NCBI GenBank assembly: GCA_038049695.1
Contig: CP142452.1
Location: 109,198,001 to 109,262,000, forward strand
Direction: 5' to 3'
Source: Cinnamomum chago
Taxonomy: Eukaryota; Streptophyta; Magnoliopsida; Laurales; Lauraceae
DNA length: 64,000 nucleotides
The notes beneath the pieces were generated by a model. It was not told the origin of the DNA. It saw only the letters and a program-made list of their open reading frames with translations, and did not search any database. Every line of letters begins with the position of its first letter. Position 1 is the first letter of the stretch. A program made the position numbers and the translations under genes. Below are positions 25,028-35,140 of the stretch, in pieces.

Positions 25028-27995
25028 ATCACAAACAAAAAAACAGCCATACAACAGCAAAACATCCAAAATGACATTAGAAGAAGTGAAGAACTACCTT
25101 TTTCTCGAATAGTTAAAAAGGGGTCCTTCTCAGAAATTGACATGCTAATTTCTCAAAATGTACCCAAGTTAAAACAACAAATTCTTGATCATGAGGATTG
25201 GATACTATGATTGCTATCACTGATCGAGAAGATAGGATCAATGAGCACTGACAACATCTGACTTAAGTGGTTCGATCGCCATAGCAAGAGGTTATATGAT
25301 TAATGGAAAAAAAACAAAGGATTTATGATCATTAAAAAAACAAAGGATTTACATCATCATCACCAAAGCGTTGTTCCAACTGTTTTTGAATTTTGTTTCG
25401 ACATTTCGGTCTATCCTGAGCCAAATCCTTAGATGGGTGCACTTTCAGATATACCCTTACTACTTCAATCCACGTCCTCTTCGGACTACCCCTTTTCCTT
25501 GAGGTGCCATCAACTTGCATAAAGAAACATTTCCTCACCACACCATTGTTGGTCTGGGTTGTACAAGACTATCTCAAACAAAGGATCTCCCTTTATAATT
25601 ATTGTTAAAATTGTAAAAAATACTCTTATTTCATGAGGTAATTAGTGCCCACCCATAGAAATTGCGATAATCAGAACCCATATTTTAAAAATTACAATGT
25701 AGCCATTTGTCATTTAAAAGAAAAAAAAAACTTCATCAAAAGCGTAAATTTTACATTGTCCACTTCTATCTACTTTACCTAAAAATTGCTATAAGAAATA
25801 ATAACTTATTATTTTGATAAACTCTAATTTATCAAAATAATCTTGGGCTCGTCAGATTGGTAACCGAACAACCTGCACCTGACTTACATCTCATAAATAG
25901 AAACAATTAAAGACTCTTAATATTAGTGAAACATAAATTTAAGCTTCCTTGGTAATATAAGGGCCTCTTTGGATGTGTGGCACAACAGGGAATGGTCTAC
26001 ATTGGCTCTTTGTTCATGTGGACCCATATGTGGCAGTGGCACCTGTACAGCCCAAATGGTCTGATCTGGTTGACCCTATACTCAGGGCAATATCACATCA
26101 CTTGTCTAATACAACTTATATATTAGGAGGCTGGAGGCCTACTGTGGTTCAGAGCATGAAGTTCCCCTTATAATACAACTTCTATATTAGGAGGCCTACT
26201 GTGGTTCAGAGCATGAAATTCCCCGCAGAACTTTCATATCTAGGCCAGGGATTATAGCAAGATGCATATCCTCATGTAAAAAGACCATTCTTATTGTTGT
26301 TTCCTGACCTAGATTAAACAGACTGCACAACTTTTTTTGGACAAGTGAGAGTAACAACAGCATTACACAACTTAATACAACAATGCTGGAATCTGTAGAC
26401 GGACAAAATAAAAAATAAAAAATAAAATACCTGCCACAAATGAGAGTTAAGCTTTGACTCAAGTGCATGACTTAAAGCCAGTGGATCTAGTTTTGAGGCC
26501 TCCACGAGAAATATCTGAAGTGCATCACGAGTGGGCTGCAAACGCACACCACCTGATGAGACAATGGTCTCCAAGAGCCTCTCTTCGCAGCTTTTTACCC
26601 CTGTATGACCTGAACCAGTATCCCCATTCATCATCTCTGTTGCGGTTGCTCTTGAATCCTGGACCCAAGGTCCAGCACACACATTCCTCGACGTCTCATA
26701 AGTACCCCAACCTCCCCTGGATTGTTCTTCTCTCTCATATCTATCAGGGCTACCTGCTTCTATTGTCAGTGACCTCCCCAGGTTTGGACTCTTATAGCTC
26801 CCGTTATCATTTTTACCTAGAGAATGAGCTGCAGTGAATGTGTTCAATCCTTGTCCTATCGAAGTGCTTCCAAGACCCACCACCTCACTAAGAAAAGACT
26901 TCTTATCATCCGTCTGCACCTCAAAATTTGTATTCCCAAAACCTTGAATCCGCCTATTTATATCCTCTGATGGGGCTGGCTTGTTGTCCTCGGAAGAGAA
27001 AACTGCCAACATGGCCTCATGGGCAATGTCGCGAACAGCCTTATTGAGGGCATCTCCTTTCAAGGGATCCAGATGGCCCTTATAATGAAACAACTTTCGT
27101 ATCACAGCCGACTGCCGCTGCATTTCCCTCTTGAATTCGACACCAGATTTCCCGACTGAATATTTGATCAGCCTAAGGGCCTACACAAGTAAAAGGAAAA
27201 GGGGCAGAGAGATTTCATATGAATCAAATTACAATTTGTAAAACATATGCACTCATTATCTGAATGTTCCTGCCAAAAAATTGCATAATACTTTACATGA
27301 AAATTCAGCTTTTAAATAAAACCCAACTTCTTAATGTAATAGAGAGGAAACAAACTTCACAAATCACAATGCTTGGCCAAATCAGCAATATTTTTCAGTT
27401 AACCAGCAGCTGTCAATTAGGCAAGCATTTCATACTGGCTGGAACTGGATCACTCTCCTTAGGTGATCCAGACCATTCATCTGGTGGACTCAGGTAATGC
27501 AGGAAATATTCCAACACCAAACAATCAAAGACCATTCACCATTCAGTGGCAATTGGCATGCAGATGGGAGTGGGAACTATTTTTCAACACTCCCCTAGCT
27601 CTAAACAGACAAGAGTAAGCAATTCAGATGAATCATTTATGATGCCTAATGCAATTTAGCAAATCCGATCTAGGCAGGCAAAAATGAACAAAAAAAATCG
27701 TTCCAAAAACAGTCTCATCACATAAAGCCTGCAATTGAATTCAAATCCAAAAACAAGATGAAACAGCGACGAATGTAGTATATCCTACCTTCTGCTTGAC
27801 GATCGGGCTCTTGTGATCGAGCCTTTTCAATATGAATTCCGAGACCTCCTTCACAATACCAGCATTGGAAGATCGAAGCAGCTCGCAAATCTCCCCCAAT
27901 TTATAAACAGGAGCGACTTTGTCTTCATCCGTCGTCACACCATCAATCATCTTAGACCTCCAGTAGGATTCCACAGCTCTTCTACTCGAATCCAT
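21919..27995 (-). CDS. MTV1: MTV1: ENTH/VHS-domain AP-4 and clathrin vesicle accessory protein
   Basis: Five exons join in frame: 27789-27995, 26431-27180, 24399-24554, 22143-23120 and 21919-21960, all GT-AG, giving 710 aa. The product matches Arabidopsis MTV1 (At3g16270) along its length: SRRAVESYWRS start, YKLGEICELLRSS, ILKRLDHKSPIVKQK, FHYKGHLDPLKGDALNKAVR, INRRIQGFGNTNF, ETIVSSGGVRLQPTRDAL, SPQSSLREKANKVLSLL, and the last exon DHLSAARDMKRVV. Residues 1 to about 130 form the ENTH-like superhelix and about 230-380 a VHS-like module. The rest is a disordered tail with acidic PF/LF motifs and a C-terminal AFDFIS. MTV1 acts at the trans-Golgi network in clathrin-coated vesicles carrying vacuolar cargo, together with AP-4. 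Introns 2 and 3 hold repeats but the coding sequence is intact. Confidence 0.95.
24991..25026. repeat. (AG)n microsatellite in MTV1 intron 2
   Basis: About 18 AG dinucleotides on the plus strand, within the intron between exons 3 and 2 of the minus-strand MTV1 gene. It reads (CT)n in the transcript and lies about 435 bases from the exon 3 acceptor. Confidence 0.85.
25335..25560 (-). mobile_element. RTE-type LINE, 3' end of reverse transcriptase, in MTV1 intron 2
   Basis: The minus strand encodes VRKCFFMQVDGTSRKRGSPK, then RTWIEVVRVYLK, then SKDLAQDRPKCRNKIQ, and stops shortly after. This is the C-terminal pattern of RTE-clade plant LINEs, where a G-RKRGRPK-TW-EVV-DLK segment is followed by a DLA-DR-WR-I segment. 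Only the last 70 or so codons remain, so the insertion is 5' truncated and dead. It shares the transcription direction of the host gene. Confidence 0.75.
25590..25850 (-). repeat. Non-coding repeat, copy 1 of an inverted pair flanking MTV1 exons 1-2
   Basis: The interval is the reverse complement of 28866-29115 with clear similarity over about 250 bp. Shared pieces include ATTATTGTTAAAATTGT, CTCTTATTTCATGAGGTAAT, TAGTGCCCACC, ACAATGTAGCCATTTGTCA and ATAAACTCTAATTTATC. It has no open frame. Together the two copies form inverted repeats about 3 kb apart around the first two MTV1 exons. Confidence 0.85.
26106..26224. repeat. Short tandem duplication in MTV1 intron 2
   Basis: Two adjacent units of about 55-60 bp share AATACAACTT, TATATTAGGAGG and CCTACTGTGGTTCAGAGCAT. 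They differ by a 6-base GGCTGG-type insertion and a few substitutions. It is a local duplication with no coding content. Confidence 0.8.
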
Positions 27996-28400
27996 GCCTC
28001 CGAATTCTTCGGATCTCTCCGAATCCCGGATATTTCAGGATCTTCTAGAATCGCTGCTGCAGGTAGAGAGAGATTGGGGTTTTGGATCCAAAACCCTAGT
28101 TCTTCCGATCGTCAGATCTGAATGGGAAAGATTGGAGGTAACGATCGAGAGAAGAATGCGGAGAGAATCGGAATTGGAAATTCTGCGATTTGAAGAATCT
28201 TTCCGGAATCAGGAATTGGGACTTTTACGGCTTGCAGAGATTGAAGGGATGTCAGGAGAGAACCGCGAAGAGATGATGGGAAATTTGTGTCGTTTCGTTT
28301 TGATAGCAGAAGAAGGATTTTTTTTCTTTTCCCTTGGCCAGGCCTTTTGCCGAGCCAGAGCCACAGCCACCGACCAGCGATGATCACTCCACAGGTAAGT
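27996..28400 (-). promoter_or_regulatory. 5' leader and proximal promoter of MTV1
   Basis: Transcription of MTV1 should start in this interval. The 100 bases next to the ATG (27995) are rich in GA and TC and contain no upstream ATG in a strong context. A telobox, AAACCCTAG, lies at 28091-28099. This motif is frequent in the 5' regions of plant housekeeping genes. No canonical TATA box is obvious. Open frames seen here on both strands look like leader-sequence artefacts. Confidence 0.45.
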
Positions 28401-28508
28401 TTTGTCGTGAGTTGCTTTTATTGCATGATAGCACCACCAAGGACCACTCACTCATGTTATCCTATGTTGTTTTTTTTTTTTTTTTGATGTTTGTTTGTTT
28501 GTTTTTTC

Positions 28509-28536
28509 CTTCCTTCCTTCCTTCCTTCCTTCCTTC
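28509..28536. repeat. (TTCC)n microsatellite
   Basis: About seven TTCC units follow a poly(T) and (GTTT)n stretch, upstream of MTV1. It is simple sequence only. Confidence 0.9.
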
Positions 28537-28865
28537 TCTCTTGTCCTCCTTCTACTCGACCGGTTTTAACTCTTTGGGCTAGATTAGTCTTCTAAATTGA
28601 AAGATCGAAAGGGAAGCAGAGTAAACGCCTCGCAAACCATGGTTCTAACCACTCACTCATGCTTAAATATTCCAATTAGGCATTTATTTATTTTTATTTT
28701 AAGCAGTAAAGATGAAAATTATTTACCTACTCACTGGAAAACCAACCTCTCAATTTCACATGGGTTTTACAAGGGCAGTGGGCAGTTGAATATTTTTGAG
28801 GTCATGCATTCTTGTATTATGATTTAGATATTTACCTCTCTAATTAATCTTTTAAGTCTATAACT

Positions 28866-29115
28866 TATCGATAAATTAGAGTTTATCGAAATAATAAGCT
28901 ATTATTTCTTATATTGATTTTTAGGTAAAGAACATAGAAGTGGACAATGCAAAATTTACGCTTTTGATGAAGTTTTTATTTTTTTAATGACAAATGGCTA
29001 CATTGTAATTTTAAAAATATGGGTTCTGATTATTGCAATTTCTATAGGTGGGCACTAATTACCTCATGAAATAAGAGTATTTTTTTATAATTTTAACAAT
29101 AATTATAAAGGAAGA
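28866..29115 (+). repeat. Non-coding repeat, copy 2 of the inverted pair around MTV1 exons 1-2
   Basis: This is the plus-orientation partner of 25590-25850. The left end has an internal palindromic feel, with ACTTATCGATAAATTAGAG followed by TTTATCGAAATAATAAG. The right end finishes near AATTATAAAGGAAGATG. A target duplication could not be fixed. The family is probably a MITE of uncertain superfamily. Confidence 0.8.
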
Positions 29116-29119
29116 TGCT

Positions 29120-29900
29120 CATATGAAAGATATCTCTTACCTTATATGAGAGATAAGGTGGGGGCCCTCACTTTCATATTCAATGTCAACAACTTAAATG
29201 TGAGGGCTCCACCTTTATCTCTTATAGTAAGGTTAGAGATGCTCTCACAGGAGCATATCTCAATTATAAATTATGACTAAAAAAATCAGAAATTTTATTT
29301 TAGACATTAGTCTAATTAGCTTTTATTAATTAGATTACATGTTTCCAACTAACCCTAGGGTTTTGTTTTTAAATTTTTTTTATAGGGAAATGCCATCATA
29401 CATCTTTATGTTGAGCATTTCAACCTAGCACACCTTATGATCCATCTAAACTGGTCGCATACACGAACCCTCTTGATAGACATTGGATCATGTGGTGTAC
29501 TAAATGGACTAGTTCATTGGATCAATGATCTGCTATTTATTTATTTAAAGTCGTTAAACTTGTAAGCTGTGAATAAGGGATTCAAACCATGAGATTGATT
29601 TCAATTTTTTATATATCTTCGTCTCTCTACGGGGATCTCTAAACCCCCGTGACCAATTAGCTGCCCATGCATAAGAATATTATCCTTCTTTCATTTATAA
29701 GTCACGTATACACATTGTCATATTTTTATTTAGGTGGGCCGAGGGGTGGACCCCTGCAACTATCAAACCGTCATTCGCTTTCAAACCATATATGAAAATT
29801 CTGAATCTCCTTATAAAATTAAATAAAAATTGTGATTCCATCTTTAAAATCCACATGTAAATTCTCACTTTTGCCCCCGTTTAAAGAAATCGGTGGTTCC
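29120..29900. other. Spacer between MTV1 and the PTF2 leader
   Basis: AT-rich sequence with a few short inverted words (CTTATATGAGAGATAAGG near 29140 and TATCTCTTATAGTAAGG near 29215), which may be the ends of a small degraded element. No coding frame is supported. Confidence 0.4.
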
Positions 29901-29949
29901 GCCACTGGGTGGGCCCCACTCACTCCCTTTGCTCGCTTAGTGGGCCCAG

Positions 29950-30085
29950 ACTGGCACAATATTGGATTTGGGGGAAAGGAATTCGCTCCCGGCAGACAAA
30001 AAGAGGCGAAGGTGCAAATCAAGGAAAGACGAGAGAATACTCAGAAGGGGAGGAGAATAGAAGAGATTCAGCTTGGAGCCTGGAG
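29950..30085 (+). promoter_or_regulatory. Probable 5'UTR exon of PTF2
   Basis: An A/G-rich segment (AAAGGAATTC, GAAAGACGAGAG, AGAAGGGGAGGAG) ends in CCTGGAG followed by GTATCC, a plausible donor at 30086. The matching acceptor is TTCCCCTGTCCAG ending at 33534, just four bases before the PTF2 ATG and behind a T-rich tract. Splicing would remove about 3.45 kb. This is inferred from sequence alone: the acceptor is strong, but the donor is one of several candidates and the exon start is approximate. Confidence 0.4.
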
Positions 30086-30929
30086 GTATCCTTCTCTCTT
30101 TCCTACAAACATGTATATATGTTTGAATCTGTTCTTCTGCTACATATCCCTCTCCTTCCTTTTTCACAGATCTTCACCCACGATGATAGTGATAGTGATA
30201 GTGCTTTGTTTTGTTTTGGGTCTATCTAGATCTTCTTATCACAAGTCTTCCGTCCTAGAGATAATTTCACCACCACCTCTGAATTCCATGGTTTGGGTTT
30301 TTCTTCTTGTTTCTTATCATTCAGAAGAGCTCTTTTAAGACTCGTCTTGTTTTTTTCTTTGTTCCATTCCTTTTTCCTCCAAGCCCTCCTTTTAACTTCT
30401 CCTTTGATTGTTTTGGGGTTGGGTTTGACCATGAATAAATACGAATTTTAGTTGATCTTTAGTTATTTCACTGTCTTCCTTGTATTATACATATATCTAA
30501 GGGAAAATGGATTAAGAATGTCAAGATCCATTGATACCCCTGCTTGACGCGGCAAGCTTCCTACTATGCGTGTCCTTATATTGTCATTTTGAACATCCTA
30601 GATTCTTTTTGTCATTACATTATTAGATTGTCAAGATTTTCTTATTTCCCATTACATTTCACTATTTGTTGTTTTTTTTTTTTTAAAGACATTTTGGTCA
30701 TCTTATCAAGATGCGAATTGGGACTAATTTTTATAATGATGAGTATATCAAAAGATCATATCTCTATCAATTTATGCTTTCTACTTGGTTGGTGATGGGA
30801 TCCCATCTTTTTGTACTTTTGATTTTTAGTTGTGCTGTTTTTTTAAAGTCTAGGTTCTTTTGAAATGGTAATTGATTCTATTTACATACATACATATAAA
30901 AAGGAACAAAAAATGAAAATTTTATTTTC

Positions 30930-32010
30930 TTTTTGAATGGTAACATGGTTTGAATCTGCAACCTTGTGGCTGAGAGACTGAGCACCTGCCAACTGTTCCA
31001 CACGCTTTTCTCAAGAATACAAAAATTATACACACCCTAAGTCCGCTAAAGTTACAAAGACAGACTAACACCACACTATTAGTATGTCCATGAGGCAGCA
31101 CAACATTCCCGCATACTCTCCATAGATCAGATGGAAAGATCCCAAAGAACTCTTTAAGCACAGCTTCCTCCCAACCCCATAAGAAATAACTCACGCACCA
31201 GCCTTAATTGCATCCCCATTGAAGACTCTTACCTATTGTCAACTATGCAATTATACTTACCTATGAACAATTCCAAAGCAAACCTTCTTGCTTGTTGATA
31301 TAACCAAAGTGCCAGTTTGTCTACCATATCCACCATTGTTCTAGTCCATGCCTACTAGTCTCAAAAAGCTGCGTAAAATATCCCCAAACTTAACAAACGG
31401 GCAATGAGGAAATAGACAATGATCATTTGAAAAGTTCGAACCAAGGATTGAAACATTGACAATTTACATACTCCTATTTCATAGATGATTTATTGTCAAA
31501 ATCTTGTCCAACAATGTCACTCGCATAAAATCGTGAAGGTACTATAAGTTTCCAAATGGAAGGAATCTTTTTGTATTCTTCTTGTCTACATAACACCTGC
31601 TGATAAGAACTCTTAATCGAAAACTCAGGAATCACCACGTTATTTGAATAATGTTGAACATGCTTCAGTCTACTTCATGTTGTCAATCCATAAATCAGTG
31701 TAAAACCAAATAAAAGTGCCATCACACACCTGCAATGGATATTGAGAAAACAAATATTGACGGCAACTATGATTGCTCGCCTATACCGGATGGATATGTA
31801 AAAGCATCAGGAACACCCTATCCGGTTTTTTTTTTTGGTAAAAGGAACATGCTATCCGTTATTATCAATCTGGTACTTATGGATGAGGATTGATCACCGC
31901 AAACCATAATCCTTATTTGTCCAAAAGATTGCTTTATTCACCCTCTTAATAGTCCAAATCCCAAGTCCTCCCTTTCTAGTAGGTCAGTACACATGTTTGC
32001 TTTTTGCTAC
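30930..32010 (-). mobile_element. L1-type LINE remnant, reverse-transcriptase tail and zf-RVT region
   Basis: Reading the minus strand from about 31990, the frames give RKGGLGIWTIKRVNKAIF, then CDGTFIWFYTDLWID, and further on KIPSIWKLIVPSRFYASDIV. These correspond, in order, to the EGGLGIR--K-VN-ALL segment, the GDG-SI-FW-D-W segment and the zinc-binding IWK---PSK--FF region that end plant L1 reverse transcriptases. Stops and frameshifts occur throughout. The fragment sits in the inferred 5'UTR intron of PTF2, in antisense orientation. Confidence 0.7.
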
Positions 32011-32496
32011 ACTTACTGGACTTAAAAATATTGACAAATAAAGCATTTTCTTCTTTCTAGCTAGGATTTTTAATTTTAATTTCTTGGAATTTGGATTAGA
32101 CACACTCTAGAATTCTTTACGGGTTTTTGTGCTCTCTAAAAAAATCTCAGCTTTGTGATATTTATATATTTTTCAGCCTTTGTTTTCCTGTCCTAAATTC
32201 TGAAAAATACTTAAATCACATGAGTTTGGATGGTTATGGAATGTTTTTCTTCCAGACAAATTTTGTTGTGGTATCAACAAAAGTAAGTGGCATAATTAAA
32301 TTAGCGGTTTTATTAAAAAAGCATTGGCTTGGTCACGTACTTTCAAAATCTAATGGAAGGCAAAAAAGTTGTAACTTGCATTTTTTTTTGGTAAAAAACC
32401 TTGCATTTTTATATGAACATGTGTTCAGCCTCACTAATTCAAAATGTAGGAAACTGTCTTAGCAAAAAGTGACAGTTGCCTATTGTTTCTAAGTCC

Positions 32497-32905
32497 TCAT
32501 GAGGGCCAGTGAGTCAATGTCAATGAGTGGAACAGACCTTTTTAACTCCAAATTGCTCAATGTCGTGACTGTGTGCATCATCATTCCAGCTAGTGTGGGA
32601 TCAATCATCATGTTAGTTGTGTGCAAAACTTGTTTGTTTTTTTTAACAAGAAAAAAAAAAAAACTAAATCACTCAAAATCATGGGCCCAATATAATGTCT
32701 CGAAGTCCCAATTTTATGAGGGCCAGTGAGTCAATGTCAATGAATGGGATAGAACTTTTTAACTCCAAATCACTCAATGTCATGACTCATGACTATGAGT
32801 GTATGTAAATCCCAGTCATAGTGGGATCAATCATCATGTTAGTTGCATGTAAAACTAATTTTTTTTTTTTTAAATCTAAATCTCTCGAAATCATGGCCCC
32901 CGGCC
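32497..32905. repeat. Two-unit tandem duplication of about 215 bp
   Basis: Units starting at about 32498 and 32714 share GAGGGCCAGTGAGTCAATGT, TTTTTAACTCCAAAT, GTGGGATCAATCATCATGTT, a poly(T) or poly(A) stretch, and TCGAAATCATGG-type ends. Divergence is perhaps 10-15 percent. It lies in the inferred first intron of PTF2. Confidence 0.85.
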
Positions 32906-33538
32906 CCATGTAATGTTGCTAGGCCAAATTTTTCTCCCATCAGATTTCAGTGCACCTTTAAATTGATCAGGTTTAGACGTATGATTAAAACACAAAATGT
33001 GCCCAATCTCTTTGAAGGCCGGCCCAATTTCAATGAGTTCTGTATGAGCTGCCACCCCACTCATTTACTTGTTGGGTGTCTCACAAGTCACAAGTTCTAC
33101 GTTCTTTGAAAGTTGAAACTACACTGAGTCACTGACAACAAGCTTTCTTGAGGATAAGGTCATGTAGCCTGGACTCCTACCATATAAAAGACGGTTTTGT
33201 GGATTTGAAGTCCATTAAAGGAAGTCTCATTGGATTTTGAAGTAGTCGGCCGAACCTACGTGCTATGTGGACCATATAATATCTACCATTATGATAAGAT
33301 AGTAGTTGTATCATAAATAATGGGCAACAAACATTTTCTTGCTTTAGCCAACTGCCTCTTTTTTTATCAATGAGGTTGGCCACCCTTTCAAATGGAAATG
33401 CAAGTCAGTATAGATAAGATGGAGTGGGACAAAATGAATGAAGGATAGTAGCTTAAGGGACGACCATCCTACTGGATAATTAACCCTCGATTTATTAACT
33501 TATTCTCATTTTTTTTGTTTATTCCCCTGTCCAGCTTT

Positions 33539-35140
33539 ATGGAAACTTCTTACCCCTGCAACAACTGCAAGGAGAGAACGGTCGTCTTTGATTCCACTTC
33601 CAGCACCTATGTCTGCTCATCCTGCAGCGTGGAGCAATCTGGCATCTTGGTATCCCATCTGGAAGGCTCATTCAATGCTCCAATAGGCACTTTCGTCCGC
33701 ATTGGCGCCTCAGAATACAACTACAGAGACAAGAAGCGCTTTGACGCCCAAAACCAGATTAATGATGTTGCCTCCTCCCTCGGCCTCTCCTCTCAGCACT
33801 CTGACAAAGTCTACCACATGATCCAACAGATTACAAACAATGAATTTGGAATCGGCAACTGGTTCTCCATCCTCATTGCTGCATGTTTTCATGTTGTCAT
33901 CCGTCAGAACTGCCTCCCTCTCTCCCTCTCTGAGATTGCCGCAGTCACAAGATTTGATGTGCACGAGATCGGCCGCATGGTTGCAAGAGTGACCGAGTTC
34001 CTTGGCCTCAATATACCCGAATTTGATGTTGTTGCCTCCTTCGAGCGGGCAATCAAATCTTGTAATTGCTTATCCAGAGTCCCTGCTGGGAAGTTGGATC
34101 TGATGTTGAAGCAGGGAAGATTTCTGTTGCAGTGCTGTGTCAAGTGGTTCTTGACGACTGGGCGGCAGCCAATGCCCATCATTGCTGCTGTGTCACTGTT
34201 TGTTGCAGAGGTTAATGAGGTGAATGTTAGGATCGAAGATATTGCCAAGGAGATTTACACAGGGGTCAATACAAGCAAGATGAGATATAAAGAGCTAAAG
34301 GAAACCTTAATTAAAGTTGCACAGTCATTACCTTGGGGAAAGGATGTTGTGGACAAGAATTTGGTTAAGAATGCCCCTTTGATTCTTCGGTATATGGCAA
34401 TGAAGTCGAAGCAAGATTCTAAGAATTCAGGATTGGATTCAAAGGAATTGATCCAATTCAATCTGCAAGATATGGTAAGTGAGTGCACGAGAAAGGAAGA
34501 TGAGTATGATATGGGTGATTATTTGGTGGAAAACGATTCTCAGTACTTAAGTGTCAAAGAGAGAAATGGGCTGGTGTGTTGTGATGATTTGAAGAGGCTT
34601 AAGCTCTCAGAAGATTGCTTGTGGCAGCGTTACGTGGAGTACTTAAATGGGATTTCGTCTGTTGAGTTAACAATGAGAGAAACTGTGATGGGTCATAGAC
34701 AAAAGAGGAAGAGAGGAGGTATGATTCTGGGGTGCGAAGATTGGTGGGTGAAGAATTCAGACTTGAAAAAAAAGGTTTCACCAGATCAGATTTTAGAAAG
34801 AAATGTTGGGCTTGATGCCCTCCCTCCATCTTTTGTCGCAGGAATGGAGGCTCGCAAGAAGAGGAGAGAAAAGATAAATTCTGCCAAACTGCGAATTGGT
34901 GAGATTATTCAACCAGCAGCTGCTGGTTTGGATGGAGGAAAAGTTGTTTCCTCTTTTGAAAAATTAGAAGCTAGGAAAGAGAGGAAACAGGGTTTCATCG
35001 ATTCTGAGGATTGTATAATTGAGCTTCTACTTCTCCTTGGGGCAAATGAGGAGCAAGTTGAGCAGGGTCATTATAATACCTTGTTGGACTTGCACTTCTT
35101 CAACAGCATGGTTGGCGAGAGATTTGCATTCCATAGATGA
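33539..35140 (+). CDS. PTF2: PTF2: plant-specific TFIIB-related transcription factor
   Basis: One uninterrupted exon encodes 533 aa from the ATG at 33539 (METSYPCNNC). An upstream in-frame ATG at 33515 exists, but it lies inside the T-rich tract before a strong acceptor and would precede the zinc ribbon, so I use the second. Cys7, Cys10, Cys26 and Cys29 form a TFIIB-type zinc ribbon. Residues about 75-280 form two cyclin-like folds (RFDAQNQINDVASSLGL, FGIGNWFSILIAACFHVV, FLLQCCVKWFLTTGRQPMPI, VNEVNVRIEDIA, WGKDVVDKNLVKNAP). The C-terminal block GLDALPPSFVAG, EARKKRREKINSAKLRI and EQVEQGHYNTLLDLHFFNS matches Arabidopsis PTF2 (At4g35540). That protein binds TBP and RNA polymerase II subunits and is needed for pollen germination and embryo development. 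An AATAAA occurs at about 35334. Confidence 0.93.
   Translation: METSYPCNNCKERTVVFDSTSSTYVCSSCSVEQSGILVSHLEGSFNAPIGTFVRIGASEYNYRDKKRFDAQNQINDVASSLGLSSQHSDKVYHMIQQITNNEFGIGNWFSILIAACFHVVIRQNCLPLSLSEIAAVTRFDVHEIGRMVARVTEFLGLNIPEFDVVASFERAIKSCNCLSRVPAGKLDLMLKQGRFLLQCCVKWFLTTGRQPMPIIAAVSLFVAEVNEVNVRIEDIAKEIYTGVNTSKMRYKELKETLIKVAQSLPWGKDVVDKNLVKNAPLILRYMAMKSKQDSKNSGLDSKELIQFNLQDMVSECTRKEDEYDMGDYLVENDSQYLSVKERNGLVCCDDLKRLKLSEDCLWQRYVEYLNGISSVELTMRETVMGHRQKRKRGGMILGCEDWWVKNSDLKKKVSPDQILERNVGLDALPPSFVAGMEARKKRREKINSAKLRIGEIIQPAAAGLDGGKVVSSFEKLEARKERKQGFIDSEDCIIELLLLLGANEEQVEQGHYNTLLDLHFFNSMVGERFAFHR

Noticed and set aside
29832-30338. 168-codon plus-strand frame
   Set aside because: No protein-like features. 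It covers a leader-like A/G-rich segment and then T-rich sequence typical of intron.
30922-31194. 90-codon minus-strand frame
   Set aside because: It begins inside the LINE remnant and runs into unrelated sequence. The first half may be LINE-derived, and the whole is not a gene.
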